Translations under genes and position numbers: made by a program
Shown here: positions 1 through 7,086 of the stretch, one piece after another
Layout of the letters: each line of letters starts with the position of its first letter
Position numbering within the stretch: position 1 is the stretch's first letter
The notes under the pieces: model-generated
Told to the model about the DNA's origin: nothing
The model's input: the letters and a program-made list of their open reading frames with translations, nothing else
The model's database searches: none
From: Spirochaetaceae bacterium
GTDB taxonomy: Bacteria > Spirochaetota > Spirochaetia > Treponematales > Breznakiellaceae
Assembly (NCBI GenBank): GCA_031280705.1
Contig: JAITGJ010000140.1
Coordinates: forward strand, 1-18,093
DNA: 18,093 nt
Direction of reading: 5' to 3'

Positions 1-2102
1 CCGGAACAGGAAACCGGGACGGCGGCTGGCGGGGCCCTTCTTCCCGTCCCGGCGGACCCGGCGGAAACCGGCCCCCCTTCGGCCCGCGCCCCGGCGGAAC
101 GGGTGGTTCACGCCCCGGCTTTACGCCCCGTCCCGGCGGCGCGGGCGGTTCACGTCCCCCCTTCGGCCCGCGCCCCGGCGGTTCGTCCGCGCCCCGTCCC
201 GGCGGCGGAACCGGCGGCGTGGAAAGCGGAAAGAGCGGCGTCAAAAAAACCTTCAAAGCCCGCAAGCCCGTTTATCAGCGCAAAAATCACGAGATGGAGG
301 AAAAACTCCTCCAGACCAAGAAAAAAGCCATCAGTACGGCCAACCCGGTGCCCAAATCCATCGACATTATGGAAGTGGTAACGGTGTCCGAACTGGCCCG
401 GAAAATGAATCTCAAAGTGTCCGATCTCATCCAAAAATTGATGAGCATGGGCATGATGGTTACGATTAACCAGCAGATAGACGCGGACACGGCGACGCTT
501 CTCGCGGCGGAATTCGGCGCGGAAACGCGGATCATCAGCCTGTACGAGGAAACGGTCATTGAAAGCGGCTCCGACGAGGGCGCGGTAATGACCGCGCGTC
601 CGCCCGTGGTAACCGTGATGGGCCATGTCGATCACGGAAAAACAAAACTGCTGGACGCCATCCGCTCCGCCGACGTGGCGGGCGGGGAATTCGGCGGCAT
701 CACCCAGCATATCGGCGCGTACATGGTGGACACCCCGCAGGGCAGCATCACGTTCCTTGACACGCCCGGCCACGAAGCCTTTACCCGGATGCGCGCGCGC
801 GGCGCGCAGGTAACGGACATCGTAATACTCGTGGTGGCGGCCGATGACGGGGTAATGCCCCAGACGGTTGAGGCCATCAACCACGCGCGGGAAGCGGACG
901 TTCCTATCGTTGTCGCGGTAAACAAAATCGACAAGGCCGAAGCGAATCCCGACCGGGTAAAGAGCCAGCTTTCCGAGTTGGGGCTCCAGCCGGAAGAATG
1001 GGGCGGAGAGACCATGTTTGTCGAGATTTCCGCTCTCCAGAAAAAAGGGATAGATAAACTGATCGAGATGATACTGCTTGAAGCGGAAATTCTCGATCTC
1101 AAGGCGAATTTCGGGCACACCGCCGAAGGGAAAATCCTCGAGGCGCGGATAGACCACGGCCGGGGGATTGTCGCCACGGTAATTGTGGAGCGGGGCACGC
1201 TCAACATCGGCGATTCCTTTGTGGCCGGGGTCTGGCCGGGCAAGGTCCGGGCAATCTTCAACGACCGGGGCGAAAAAATTACGCAGGCGACGCCGGCCAT
1301 GCCGGTGGAAGTGCTGGGTTTTGAAGGCGGCCCCAACGCGGGAGAACCCTTCCAGGTGGTGGAGGACGAAAAAACCGCCCGCAGCATTTCAGGAAAACGG
1401 CAGGAACTCAAGCGGTTTGAGGACGCGAAAAATATCCGCAAGGTTACGCTGGATAACCTCCGCGACACGATCAACGAAGGTTCGATTCAGGAACTCAAGG
1501 TAATCATCAAGGCAGACGTACAGGGGTCCGCCGAAGCGCTCCGCACAAGCCTGGAAAAACTTTCCACGAGCGAAGTGCGCCTCCACGTTATCCAGGCCCT
1601 GCCCGGCGCGATAAACGAAGGCGACGTGGACCTTGCCATCGCGAGCAACGCGATCATCATCGGCTTTAACGTGCGGCCGGTGCCCAAGGCAAAACTTCTC
1701 GCCGATCAGGAAAAGGTCGATATCCGCAAATACAACGTTATTTACAAGGCCGTCGAAGAAATCCAGCAGGCGATGGAAGGCATGCTCAAGCCCGACATGA
1801 AGGAAGAGGTTATCGCCTCCGTGGAGGTGCGGAATACCTTCAAGGTCCCGAAGGCGGGAACCATAGCAGGCTGCTATGTTCTTACCGGAAATATCAAGCG
1901 GAGCGCCAGCGTCAACGTGATCCGGGACGGCATCGTGGTGCATACGGGCAAAATAGCGAGCCTCCGCCGCTTCAAGGACGATGTGCGGGAAGTGGCCGCC
2001 GGATTTGAGTGCGGCATGGGCATCGAGAATTTCGATTCCATTACGGTCGGGGACCAGCTTGAAATTTTCGAGCTTGTCGAGGTGGCCCGGAAACTGGGCT
2101 GA
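1..2102 (+). CDS. infB: Translation initiation factor IF-2, 5'-truncated by the window edge
   Basis: IF2 is the GTPase that brings initiator tRNA to the 30S subunit and promotes subunit joining in the cytoplasm. The frame (codons from base 3) is open to the window edge, so the true start lies outside. The GTG at 219 is internal. The visible N-terminal part (about bases 3-218) is low-complexity Gly/Pro/Arg with repeated PRPGG and GGSRP units. Next comes an IF2_N domain (bases ~360-550), then the G domain with GHVDHGKT at 621-644, DTPGHEAF at 759-782, NKID at 921-932 and a SALQKKG G5 region. The beta-barrel and C-terminal domains follow and end normally in RKLG-stop (TGA 2100-2102). rbfA starts 10 nt downstream, the common infB-rbfA arrangement. 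The identification is secure. Only the length of the missing N-terminus is unknown. Confidence 0.97.
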   Translation, partial: GTGNRDGGWRGPSSRPGGPGGNRPPFGPRPGGTGGSRPGFTPRPGGAGGSRPPFGPRPGGSSAPRPGGGTGGVESGKSGVKKTFKARKPVYQRKNHEMEEKLLQTKKKAISTANPVPKSIDIMEVVTVSELARKMNLKVSDLIQKLMSMGMMVTINQQIDADTATLLAAEFGAETRIISLYEETVIESGSDEGAVMTARPPVVTVMGHVDHGKTKLLDAIRSADVAGGEFGGITQHIGAYMVDTPQGSITFLDTPGHEAFTRMRARGAQVTDIVILVVAADDGVMPQTVEAINHAREADVPIVVAVNKIDKAEANPDRVKSQLSELGLQPEEWGGETMFVEISALQKKGIDKLIEMILLEAEILDLKANFGHTAEGKILEARIDHGRGIVATVIVERGTLNIGDSFVAGVWPGKVRAIFNDRGEKITQATPAMPVEVLGFEGGPNAGEPFQVVEDEKTARSISGKRQELKRFEDAKNIRKVTLDNLRDTINEGSIQELKVIIKADVQGSAEALRTSLEKLSTSEVRLHVIQALPGAINEGDVDLAIASNAIIIGFNVRPVPKAKLLADQEKVDIRKYNVIYKAVEEIQQAMEGMLKPDMKEEVIASVEVRNTFKVPKAGTIAGCYVLTGNIKRSASVNVIRDGIVVHTGKIASLRRFKDDVREVAAGFECGMGIENFDSITVGDQLEIFELVEVARKLG
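72..181 (+). repeat. In-frame 84-bp repeat in the infB low-complexity region
   Basis: A 26-bp block beginning CCCCCCTTCGGCCCGCG occurs identically at 72-97 and 156-181, giving an 84-bp (28-codon) period. It encodes PPFGPRPGG in both copies. Related GSRPGF and APRPGG segments lie around it. The period is a multiple of three, so copy-number change would alter length without breaking the frame. Confidence 0.8.
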
Positions 2103-2112
2103 CGGGAACCGC

Positions 2113-2517
2113 ATGGCCACGTACCGGATCGAACGGGTTGGAAACCTGATACAGGAAAAACTGGGGGCCCTTATTGTCGCGGGAAAAATCAAGGACCCCC
2201 GGGTGGACCCGTTCCTTTCGATTACCCGCGTCAGGGTGTCCAGGGACCTCTCCACCGCCGACGTGTATGTCTCAAGCTACAAGAGCGAAGGGGGCCTTGC
2301 CAAAGGCGTCGCGGGACTGCAAAGCGCCGCGGGCTTTATCCAGGGCGTTCTTGCCGGGGAGATACGTGTCTTCAAAACGCCGAAACTACGCTTCCACGCG
2401 GACAGCGGCGTGCGGGAAGGGTTTGAAATTATACAAAAAATTGAAACCCTGGAACGGGAAGCCGCCGCGTCCGGCGCCGCCGGTGATGCCTCTGCCGCTG
2501 GCAACGGCGCGGAGTAA
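2113..2517 (+). CDS. rbfA: 30S ribosome-binding factor A
   Basis: RbfA binds the immature 30S subunit near the 5' end of 16S rRNA and helps late maturation, notably in the cold. The 134-residue product is a normal family size. It shows the KH-like RbfA pattern: an N-terminal helix (RIERVGNLIQEKL), then IKDPRVD, SRDLSTADVYVS and KTPKLRFHAD. The C-terminal tail is Ala/Gly-rich and probably disordered. ATG 2113 was chosen because the family homology begins there. An in-frame start at 1981 would lie deep inside infB and add unrelated residues. It sits 10 nt after the infB stop and 12 nt before truB, consistent with cotranscription. The upstream ribosome-binding sequence (GGGAA) is weak. Confidence 0.94.
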   Translation: MATYRIERVGNLIQEKLGALIVAGKIKDPRVDPFLSITRVRVSRDLSTADVYVSSYKSEGGLAKGVAGLQSAAGFIQGVLAGEIRVFKTPKLRFHADSGVREGFEIIQKIETLEREAAASGAAGDASAAGNGAE

Positions 2518-2529
2518 GCGGGACGGCCC

Positions 2530-3570
2530 ATGCGCGGTACCGCGTCAAACCCCGCACCGTCCGGGCTTATTCTCCTTAACAAGGAGCCGGGCGAAACATC
2601 CTTTCAATCCCTGGGACGGGTTAAAAAGCACCTTTCCACCACAAAAGCCGGACACACGGGTACGCTCGATAAATTCGCGTCCGGGCTTCTCCTTGTGTTA
2701 GCGGGCCGGGCGCTGAAACTTGCCCCCTGGTTTTCTTCCCGGGACAAGGTGTACGAGGCCGAAGTTCTTTTTGGGGAAGAGACGGACACCCTTGATCCCG
2801 AAGGAACAGTGATCGCCCGCGCGGCTCCCCCGGATCAAAAAAACCTGGAAGCGGTCCTCTCCCGGTTCCGGGGGGAAATACGCCAGCGGCCCCCGGCCTA
2901 TTCGGCGCTGCATGTGGGAGGGAAACGGGCCTACGAACTCGCCCGCGCGGGGGCGGCGGTGGAACCGGACGAACGGCCGGTTACGGTTTACGCGCTCCGC
3001 CTCCTTTCCTACGAAAATCCTGTGGCGCGCATCCGGGTCCACTGTTCAAGCGGGACATACATCCGCTCCCTCGCCCGGGACATCGCCCGCGCCGCCGGTT
3101 CCCGCGCCCGCCTCGCCGCGCTCAAACGCACGCGGGTAGCCGCTTTCCGCCTGGAAGACGCGGTAACAATAACCCGGGAAGGCGTCATAACCGGCAATGC
3201 CGGTTACGGCGACGCCGGTAACGGCGAAGGGACCGCGCAGGCGGGGGCGCTGATGCCCATAAACGCGGACATTTTTTCCCGCCTCGGCATTCCCGCCGTG
3301 GAAACGGACGGTAACACAGCGGCCCGCCTCCTCCAGGGCCGTCCTCTCGCCGCGTTCGCGGATACCGCGTTCGCGGACACCGCATTCTCAGACACCGCGT
3401 TCGCGGATACCGCGTTCGCGGACAGCGGCAAAACGGCCGCCGTGTTTGGTCCCGGCGGCGTCTTTATCGCGCTTCTCGAACGGACCGCCGGCGGCTGGAA
3501 ATACGGCTATGTGAACACCGTCCCGGTGAACGCCGGGACGGCGAACGCCGCTTCCGGGGGCGGCGCGTGA
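2530..3570 (+). CDS. truB: tRNA pseudouridine-55 synthase
   Basis: TruB converts U55 in the T-arm of tRNAs to pseudouridine. The 346-residue product carries the catalytic motif GHTGTLDKFASG with the nucleophile Asp47. Lys replaces the usual Pro after this Asp. Also present are QRPPAYSALHVGGKRAYELAR and CSSGTYIRSLARDIA. The C-terminal ~100 residues look like a PUA-type domain (PINADIFSRLGIPAV ... GRPLAAF ... GVFIALLER). This domain is interrupted by five tandem AFADT-type pentapeptides at residues 275-299, where most family members have a short loop. A smaller Gly/Asn-rich stretch (about residues 221-235) precedes the domain. The stop TGA overlaps the GTG start of ribF (GTGA), suggesting translational coupling. 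The function is secure. Whether the insert affects RNA binding cannot be seen. Confidence 0.95.
   Translation: MRGTASNPAPSGLILLNKEPGETSFQSLGRVKKHLSTTKAGHTGTLDKFASGLLLVLAGRALKLAPWFSSRDKVYEAEVLFGEETDTLDPEGTVIARAAPPDQKNLEAVLSRFRGEIRQRPPAYSALHVGGKRAYELARAGAAVEPDERPVTVYALRLLSYENPVARIRVHCSSGTYIRSLARDIARAAGSRARLAALKRTRVAAFRLEDAVTITREGVITGNAGYGDAGNGEGTAQAGALMPINADIFSRLGIPAVETDGNTAARLLQGRPLAAFADTAFADTAFSDTAFADTAFADSGKTAAVFGPGGVFIALLERTAGGWKYGYVNTVPVNAGTANAASGGGA
3352..3426 (+). repeat. Five 15-bp tandem repeats inside truB
   Basis: Five consecutive 15-bp units (3352-3366, 3367-3381, 3382-3396, 3397-3411, 3412-3426) resemble GCGTTCGCGGAYACC. They encode AFADT, AFADT, AFSDT, AFADT and AFADS. Units differ at a few positions, including TCA for GCG in the third. 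The array lies in the PUA-like region of TruB and keeps the frame. Confidence 0.93.
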
Positions 3571-4457
3571 AGGTTTTTGACTGGAAGGAATTTTCAGGCG
3601 GCGCGTTTCTCGATTTCGCCGCCGGACAGCGGAGCGCCCTTACCGTGGGGGTTTTTGACGGGCTCCACCGGGGACACGCCGCGCTCCTCCAGGCGATACG
3701 GGAGCGGAACGAATTGATTCCCCTCGTCATCACCTGTAGGCGGAATCCCAAGGAATTCCTCAAAAAAAGCGCCTTTACGGGGGATATTTTGAGCCTTTCC
3801 CGGAAACTTGAGCTTTTTGATGAAGCGGGCGCCGCCGCCGCCGTCCTCATTGACTTTTCCGCGCGTTTCAGTACAATGGCGGGTAAGGATTTTTTGACCC
3901 TTCTTTTGAAATGGGGCAATCCGGCTTATGCCGCAGTGGGGAGCAATTTTCACTGCGGCCACCGGATGGATACCGGGGCGGCGGAAACGCGGGCATTTTT
4001 TGCCGCTTCCGGCGTTCATGTTACGGTGGTTGAAAGCGTGCGCCGGGGAGAAGACCGCGTCAGTTCAAGCCGTATCCGGGCGGCTATCCGTGCGGGAAAC
4101 GTGGCCCAGGCGGCGGAGATGCTGGGCCGGCCCGTGGAGATCGATCTCCCGGTGGGTACTCGTCATTATGATGGACGCGAATACGTCCGGTTCCGGATGC
4201 GGGGACGCGTACTGCCGCCGGGCGGCACATGGCCCGTTCTCGTGCGGCGGAACGGATTACCCCCCGCGCGGGCGGAGGCCCGGATAGCGGATGGAGAAAT
4301 CGCGCTTTTTTTTGACGCCGGTGTGGGCGTAAAGAATGGCCGCGCCGTTGTCCCGGGCGGCATGATTGGCAATGATACCCCGGACACGGTGTGGCGGGTA
4401 GAATTTTCAGGGCCCGAGGATGATACGGGCGGTAATTGTGTTCCTCAAGGAGAGTAA
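3567..4457 (+). CDS. ribF: RibF-type FAD synthetase (FMN adenylyltransferase) with a degenerate riboflavin kinase region
   Basis: RibF normally phosphorylates riboflavin to FMN and adenylates FMN to FAD. The 296-residue product begins at GTG 3567, overlapping the truB stop. Its N-terminal half is a clear nucleotidyltransferase: GVFDGLHRGH at residues 28-37 and SSSRIRAAIRAGNVAQAAEMLGRP further on (family ISSTRIR region). The C-terminal ~105 residues occupy the place of the riboflavin kinase domain. I cannot find the kinase signature (G-x4-G-x3-GR-x-LGFPTAN) or the PTF segment there. Only LPPGGTWPVLV resembles the kinase LPPPGVYAVRV strand. FAD synthetase activity is therefore well supported and kinase activity is doubtful. 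The stop lies within the rpsO ribosome-binding region, so these genes are probably cotranscribed. Confidence 0.88.
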   Translation: MKVFDWKEFSGGAFLDFAAGQRSALTVGVFDGLHRGHAALLQAIRERNELIPLVITCRRNPKEFLKKSAFTGDILSLSRKLELFDEAGAAAAVLIDFSARFSTMAGKDFLTLLLKWGNPAYAAVGSNFHCGHRMDTGAAETRAFFAASGVHVTVVESVRRGEDRVSSSRIRAAIRAGNVAQAAEMLGRPVEIDLPVGTRHYDGREYVRFRMRGRVLPPGGTWPVLVRRNGLPPARAEARIADGEIALFFDAGVGVKNGRAVVPGGMIGNDTPDTVWRVEFSGPEDDTGGNCVPQGE

Positions 4458-4463
4458 ACATAT

Positions 4464-4733
4464 ATGGCTTTGAACAAAGAAGAGACGGCTTCCATCGTCA
4501 GCAAGTTCGGTAAAAACGGTAAAGATACCGGCGCGTCGGAAGTCCAGGTTGCCCTGCTCACCAGGCGTATCAATCAGCTTACCGAGCACTGCAAAACATT
4601 CAAAAAGGATAAATCCAGTCAGCGGGGACTCCTGATCCTCGTCGGCAAGCGGCGGCGGCTTTTGAAGTACGTGCAGCGTACCGACGTGGAAAAATACCGC
4701 TCATTAATCAAGGAACTGGGTCTCCGCAAATAG
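4464..4733 (+). CDS. rpsO: 30S ribosomal protein S15
   Basis: S15 binds the central domain of 16S rRNA early in 30S assembly. The 89-residue product has the normal length and the whole family pattern: DTGASEVQVALLTRRINQLTEH, SSQRGLLILVGKRRRLLKY and YRSLIKELGLRK. A strong ribosome-binding site (AAGGAGAG, 4447-4454) lies 9 nt before ATG 4464 and overlaps the end of ribF. The gene is followed by a 175-nt leader and then pnp. The rpsO-pnp pairing is widely conserved. In several bacteria S15 represses its own mRNA. I did not identify the corresponding fold here. Confidence 0.97.
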   Translation: MALNKEETASIVSKFGKNGKDTGASEVQVALLTRRINQLTEHCKTFKKDKSSQRGLLILVGKRRRLLKYVQRTDVEKYRSLIKELGLRK

Positions 4734-4790
4734 CCCCCATGGGGTGTACGGTAATTCGTCCCCGCGCGGCCGCCCCTGTGCGGGCGGTAT

Positions 4791-4850
4791 CGCCATCGCT
4801 GGCGTCGCCATTGCTGGCGGTGCCATTGCTGGCGGTGCCATTGCTGGCTG
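4791..4850 (+). repeat. Four 15-bp tandem repeats in the pnp leader
   Basis: Units at 4791-4805, 4806-4820, 4821-4835 and 4836-4850 follow the pattern YGCCATYGCTGGCKK. They are followed at once by one inverted partial copy (CGCCAGCAATGGCG, 4851-4864). Each direct copy could pair with the inverted copy, so several alternative hairpins are possible. Confidence 0.92.
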
Positions 4851-4863
4851 CGCCAGCAATGGC
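4837..4863 (+). other. Perfect 12-bp stem-loop upstream of pnp
   Basis: GCCATTGCTGGC (4837-4848) and GCCAGCAATGGC (4852-4863) are exact reverse complements around the 3-nt loop TGC. No T-run follows directly, so it looks more like a processing or stability element than an intrinsic terminator. Confidence 0.85.
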
Positions 4864-4908
4864 GACAGCGGAAGGACTTTTTCCGGGAAATCAACAGGGA
4901 AAGGAAAC

Positions 4909-7065
4909 ATGGTACAGAAAGTAACTTACCAAATCGCCGGTAAAGAATTGATTCTTGAAACCGGTAAAATCGCCAGACAGGCAAACGGATCGGTATTCGC
5001 CCGGTACGAAGGTTCCGTGGTCATTGCCACGGTATGTTCCTCCGCCGATTCGGTGGAAGGCCTCGATTATGTTCCCCTCACGGTGGACTATAACGAAAAA
5101 TACTACGCCGCCGGAAAAATACCCGGCGGGTTTATCAAACGGGAAAGCCGTCCCAAGGACAAGGAAATCCTCGTTTCACGGCTTATCGACCGGCCCATGC
5201 GGCCCCTTTTTGATAAAACTTTCGGACGGGAAATTCAGGTGGTCCCCACAACCATTTCCACGGATATGGTAAATCCGCCCGACATCCTCGCCATCATCGC
5301 AAGTTCCGCGGCGGTGCATATTTCCGACATTCCCTTCGGCGGCCCCATCGCGGCCGTGCGGGTCTGCGCCGTGGGAGACGATCTTGTCGTCAATCCCACC
5401 TATGACGAGATAGAAAAATCACGCCTTGAAATTGTGGTCGCCGGAACACGGGACGGCATCACCATGGTGGAAGGCGGCGCGCACGAAGTTTCCGAAGACC
5501 TCATGATCGCCGCCCTGGAAAAGGCCCAGACCGTAATTGCCGAACTGTGCGCGCTCCAGGAAAAGCTCCGGGAACTTGCCGGCAAGCCGAAACTTCCCCT
5601 GACGGAACTTTCCGTTTCACTGGAAAACCGGGATGCCATACGCGCCGCCGCGTATCCCCGGCTTGCCGAAGCCTGTTTTATCACGGGCAAAATGGAACGG
5701 CACGCGGCAATTAAAGCGGTAAAAACCGCGCTGGCAGAGCAATACGCGTCCCAGCTTGAGGACGAAACCCAGAAAAAACTTTTTGGCGCCCTTTTTGAGG
5801 ACATGGAGTACGAAATTCTCCGTTCTTCGATTCTTGACAAGGGGCTCCGCCTCGACGGGCGGGGTGTTGAAGACATACGGCCCATTACCTGCGAGACGGG
5901 CATTCTTCCCCGTACCCACGGGTCGGCGCTTTTTACGCGCGGCGAAACCCAGGCCCTCGCCGTAACCACGCTCGGAACGGTTTTTGACGAACAGGTTTAC
6001 GACGATATTGAAGGCGACAAGCGGGAGAATTTCCTGCTCCACTACAATTTCCCCCCCTATTCAGTGGGCGAAGTGGGCCGCCTCGGAACGGGCCGCCGGG
6101 AAATCGGGCATGGCAACCTCGCCCGCCGCTCCCTCGCCGCGATGGTCCCCTCAAAAGAAGCGTTTCCCTACACAATCCGCGTCGTATCGGAGATCATGGA
6201 ATCCAACGGATCGTCCTCCATGGCGACGGTCTGCGGCGGCACCCTTTCCATGCTGCACGCCGGGGTCCCCATGAAAAAACCCGTCGCCGGTATCGCGATG
6301 GGACTCATCACGGAAAACAATAAACCCGGCGCCCGCTACGCGGTGCTCTCGGATATTCTCGGAGACGAGGATCATCTGGGCGATATGGACTTCAAGGTGG
6401 CCGGCACCGAAGACGGCATTACCGGCTTTCAGATGGACATCAAAATCGCCGGGGTAAGCCCGGAGGTGATGCGGAAAGCCCTGGATCAGGCAAAGCGCGG
6501 GAGGCTTCACATCCTCGCCATTATGAACGCGACCATCTCAAAACCCGCGGACACCATTTCCGAATACGCGCCGAAAATCGTAACGCTCCGCATTGACGTG
6601 GACAAAATCGGCGCGCTGATCGGACCGGGCGGCAAAAATATTAAAGCCCTCTGCGAACAGTACAGCGTTACGATCAATACGGAAAACGACGGTACCGTTA
6701 CGATTTACGGGAAAAACGCGAAAGACGCCGAAGACGCGAAAACCGCGGTTTTGGGCATTGTTTCCGATCCCGAAGCGGGCCTGATTTACAACGGTACGGT
6801 AAAACGGATCATGGATTTTGGGGCCTTTGCGGAAATCCTTCCCGGCAAGGAAGGGCTGGTTCACATTTCGCGCCTTTCCCGGCAGCGTATCGACCGGGTA
6901 ACGGATGTGTTGAAAGAGGGCCAGGAAATTCCCGTCAAACTGCTTGAAATCGACAAGCTGGGGCGGCTCAATCTTTCCTACATTGACGCCGTTGATCCTT
7001 CAGGCGAAACGCCGCCGGAAATCAGCCAGAACCGGGACCGCGGCTCCCGCCCGCCCCGGCGCTGA
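4909..7065 (+). CDS. pnp: Polyribonucleotide nucleotidyltransferase (PNPase)
   Basis: PNPase is a trimeric phosphorolytic 3'-5' exoribonuclease of mRNA turnover. The 718-residue product has the full domain order: first RNase PH domain, all-alpha linker, second RNase PH domain beginning near LDGRGVEDIRPI, KH domain (~555-610, with GPGG near residue 572) and S1 domain (~624-694, KRIMDFGAFAEILPGKEGLVH). The catalytic stretch SDILGDEDHLGDMDF falls at residues 481-495, so Asp486 and Asp492 match the known E. coli catalytic positions. ATG 4909 was chosen because family homology (VTYQIAGKELILETGKIARQA) starts there and AGGGA precedes it. An in-frame ATG at 4744 would only add repeat-encoded Ala/Gly residues. 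The short C-terminal tail is Arg/Pro-rich. The lptF-like gene starts 21 nt downstream. Confidence 0.97.
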   Translation: MVQKVTYQIAGKELILETGKIARQANGSVFARYEGSVVIATVCSSADSVEGLDYVPLTVDYNEKYYAAGKIPGGFIKRESRPKDKEILVSRLIDRPMRPLFDKTFGREIQVVPTTISTDMVNPPDILAIIASSAAVHISDIPFGGPIAAVRVCAVGDDLVVNPTYDEIEKSRLEIVVAGTRDGITMVEGGAHEVSEDLMIAALEKAQTVIAELCALQEKLRELAGKPKLPLTELSVSLENRDAIRAAAYPRLAEACFITGKMERHAAIKAVKTALAEQYASQLEDETQKKLFGALFEDMEYEILRSSILDKGLRLDGRGVEDIRPITCETGILPRTHGSALFTRGETQALAVTTLGTVFDEQVYDDIEGDKRENFLLHYNFPPYSVGEVGRLGTGRREIGHGNLARRSLAAMVPSKEAFPYTIRVVSEIMESNGSSSMATVCGGTLSMLHAGVPMKKPVAGIAMGLITENNKPGARYAVLSDILGDEDHLGDMDFKVAGTEDGITGFQMDIKIAGVSPEVMRKALDQAKRGRLHILAIMNATISKPADTISEYAPKIVTLRIDVDKIGALIGPGGKNIKALCEQYSVTINTENDGTVTIYGKNAKDAEDAKTAVLGIVSDPEAGLIYNGTVKRIMDFGAFAEILPGKEGLVHISRLSRQRIDRVTDVLKEGQEIPVKLLEIDKLGRLNLSYIDAVDPSGETPPEISQNRDRGSRPPRR

Positions 7066-7086
7066 CGGGAGGAACGGAAAAAGGGC

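Larger units (their letters stand above)
4734..4908 (+). promoter_or_regulatory. rpsO-pnp intergenic leader with tandem repeats and a hairpin
   Basis: This 175-nt stretch holds no convincing gene. It contains the tandem 15-bp array (4791-4850), a perfect 12-bp hairpin (4837-4863) and a weaker stem, CGGAA/TTCCG, at 4869-4885. The pnp ribosome-binding sequence AGGGA lies at 4896-4900, 8 nt before ATG 4909. In Escherichia coli the same intergenic position carries the RNase III-cleaved stem through which PNPase represses its own synthesis. A similar role here is inference from position and structure. Confidence 0.6.

Noticed and set aside
150..1157. 335-codon minus-strand open frame opposite infB
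   Set aside because: The plus strand carries all IF2 GTPase motifs. The antisense translation shows no domain.
4791..4864. Possible CRISPR-like array
   Set aside because: Units are 15 bp and directly adjacent, without spacers, and no cas genes are present.
4744..4908. In-frame ATG extending pnp by 55 codons
   Set aside because: The added residues come from the tandem repeats (Ala/Gly-rich). PNPase homology and the ribosome-binding site point to ATG 4909.
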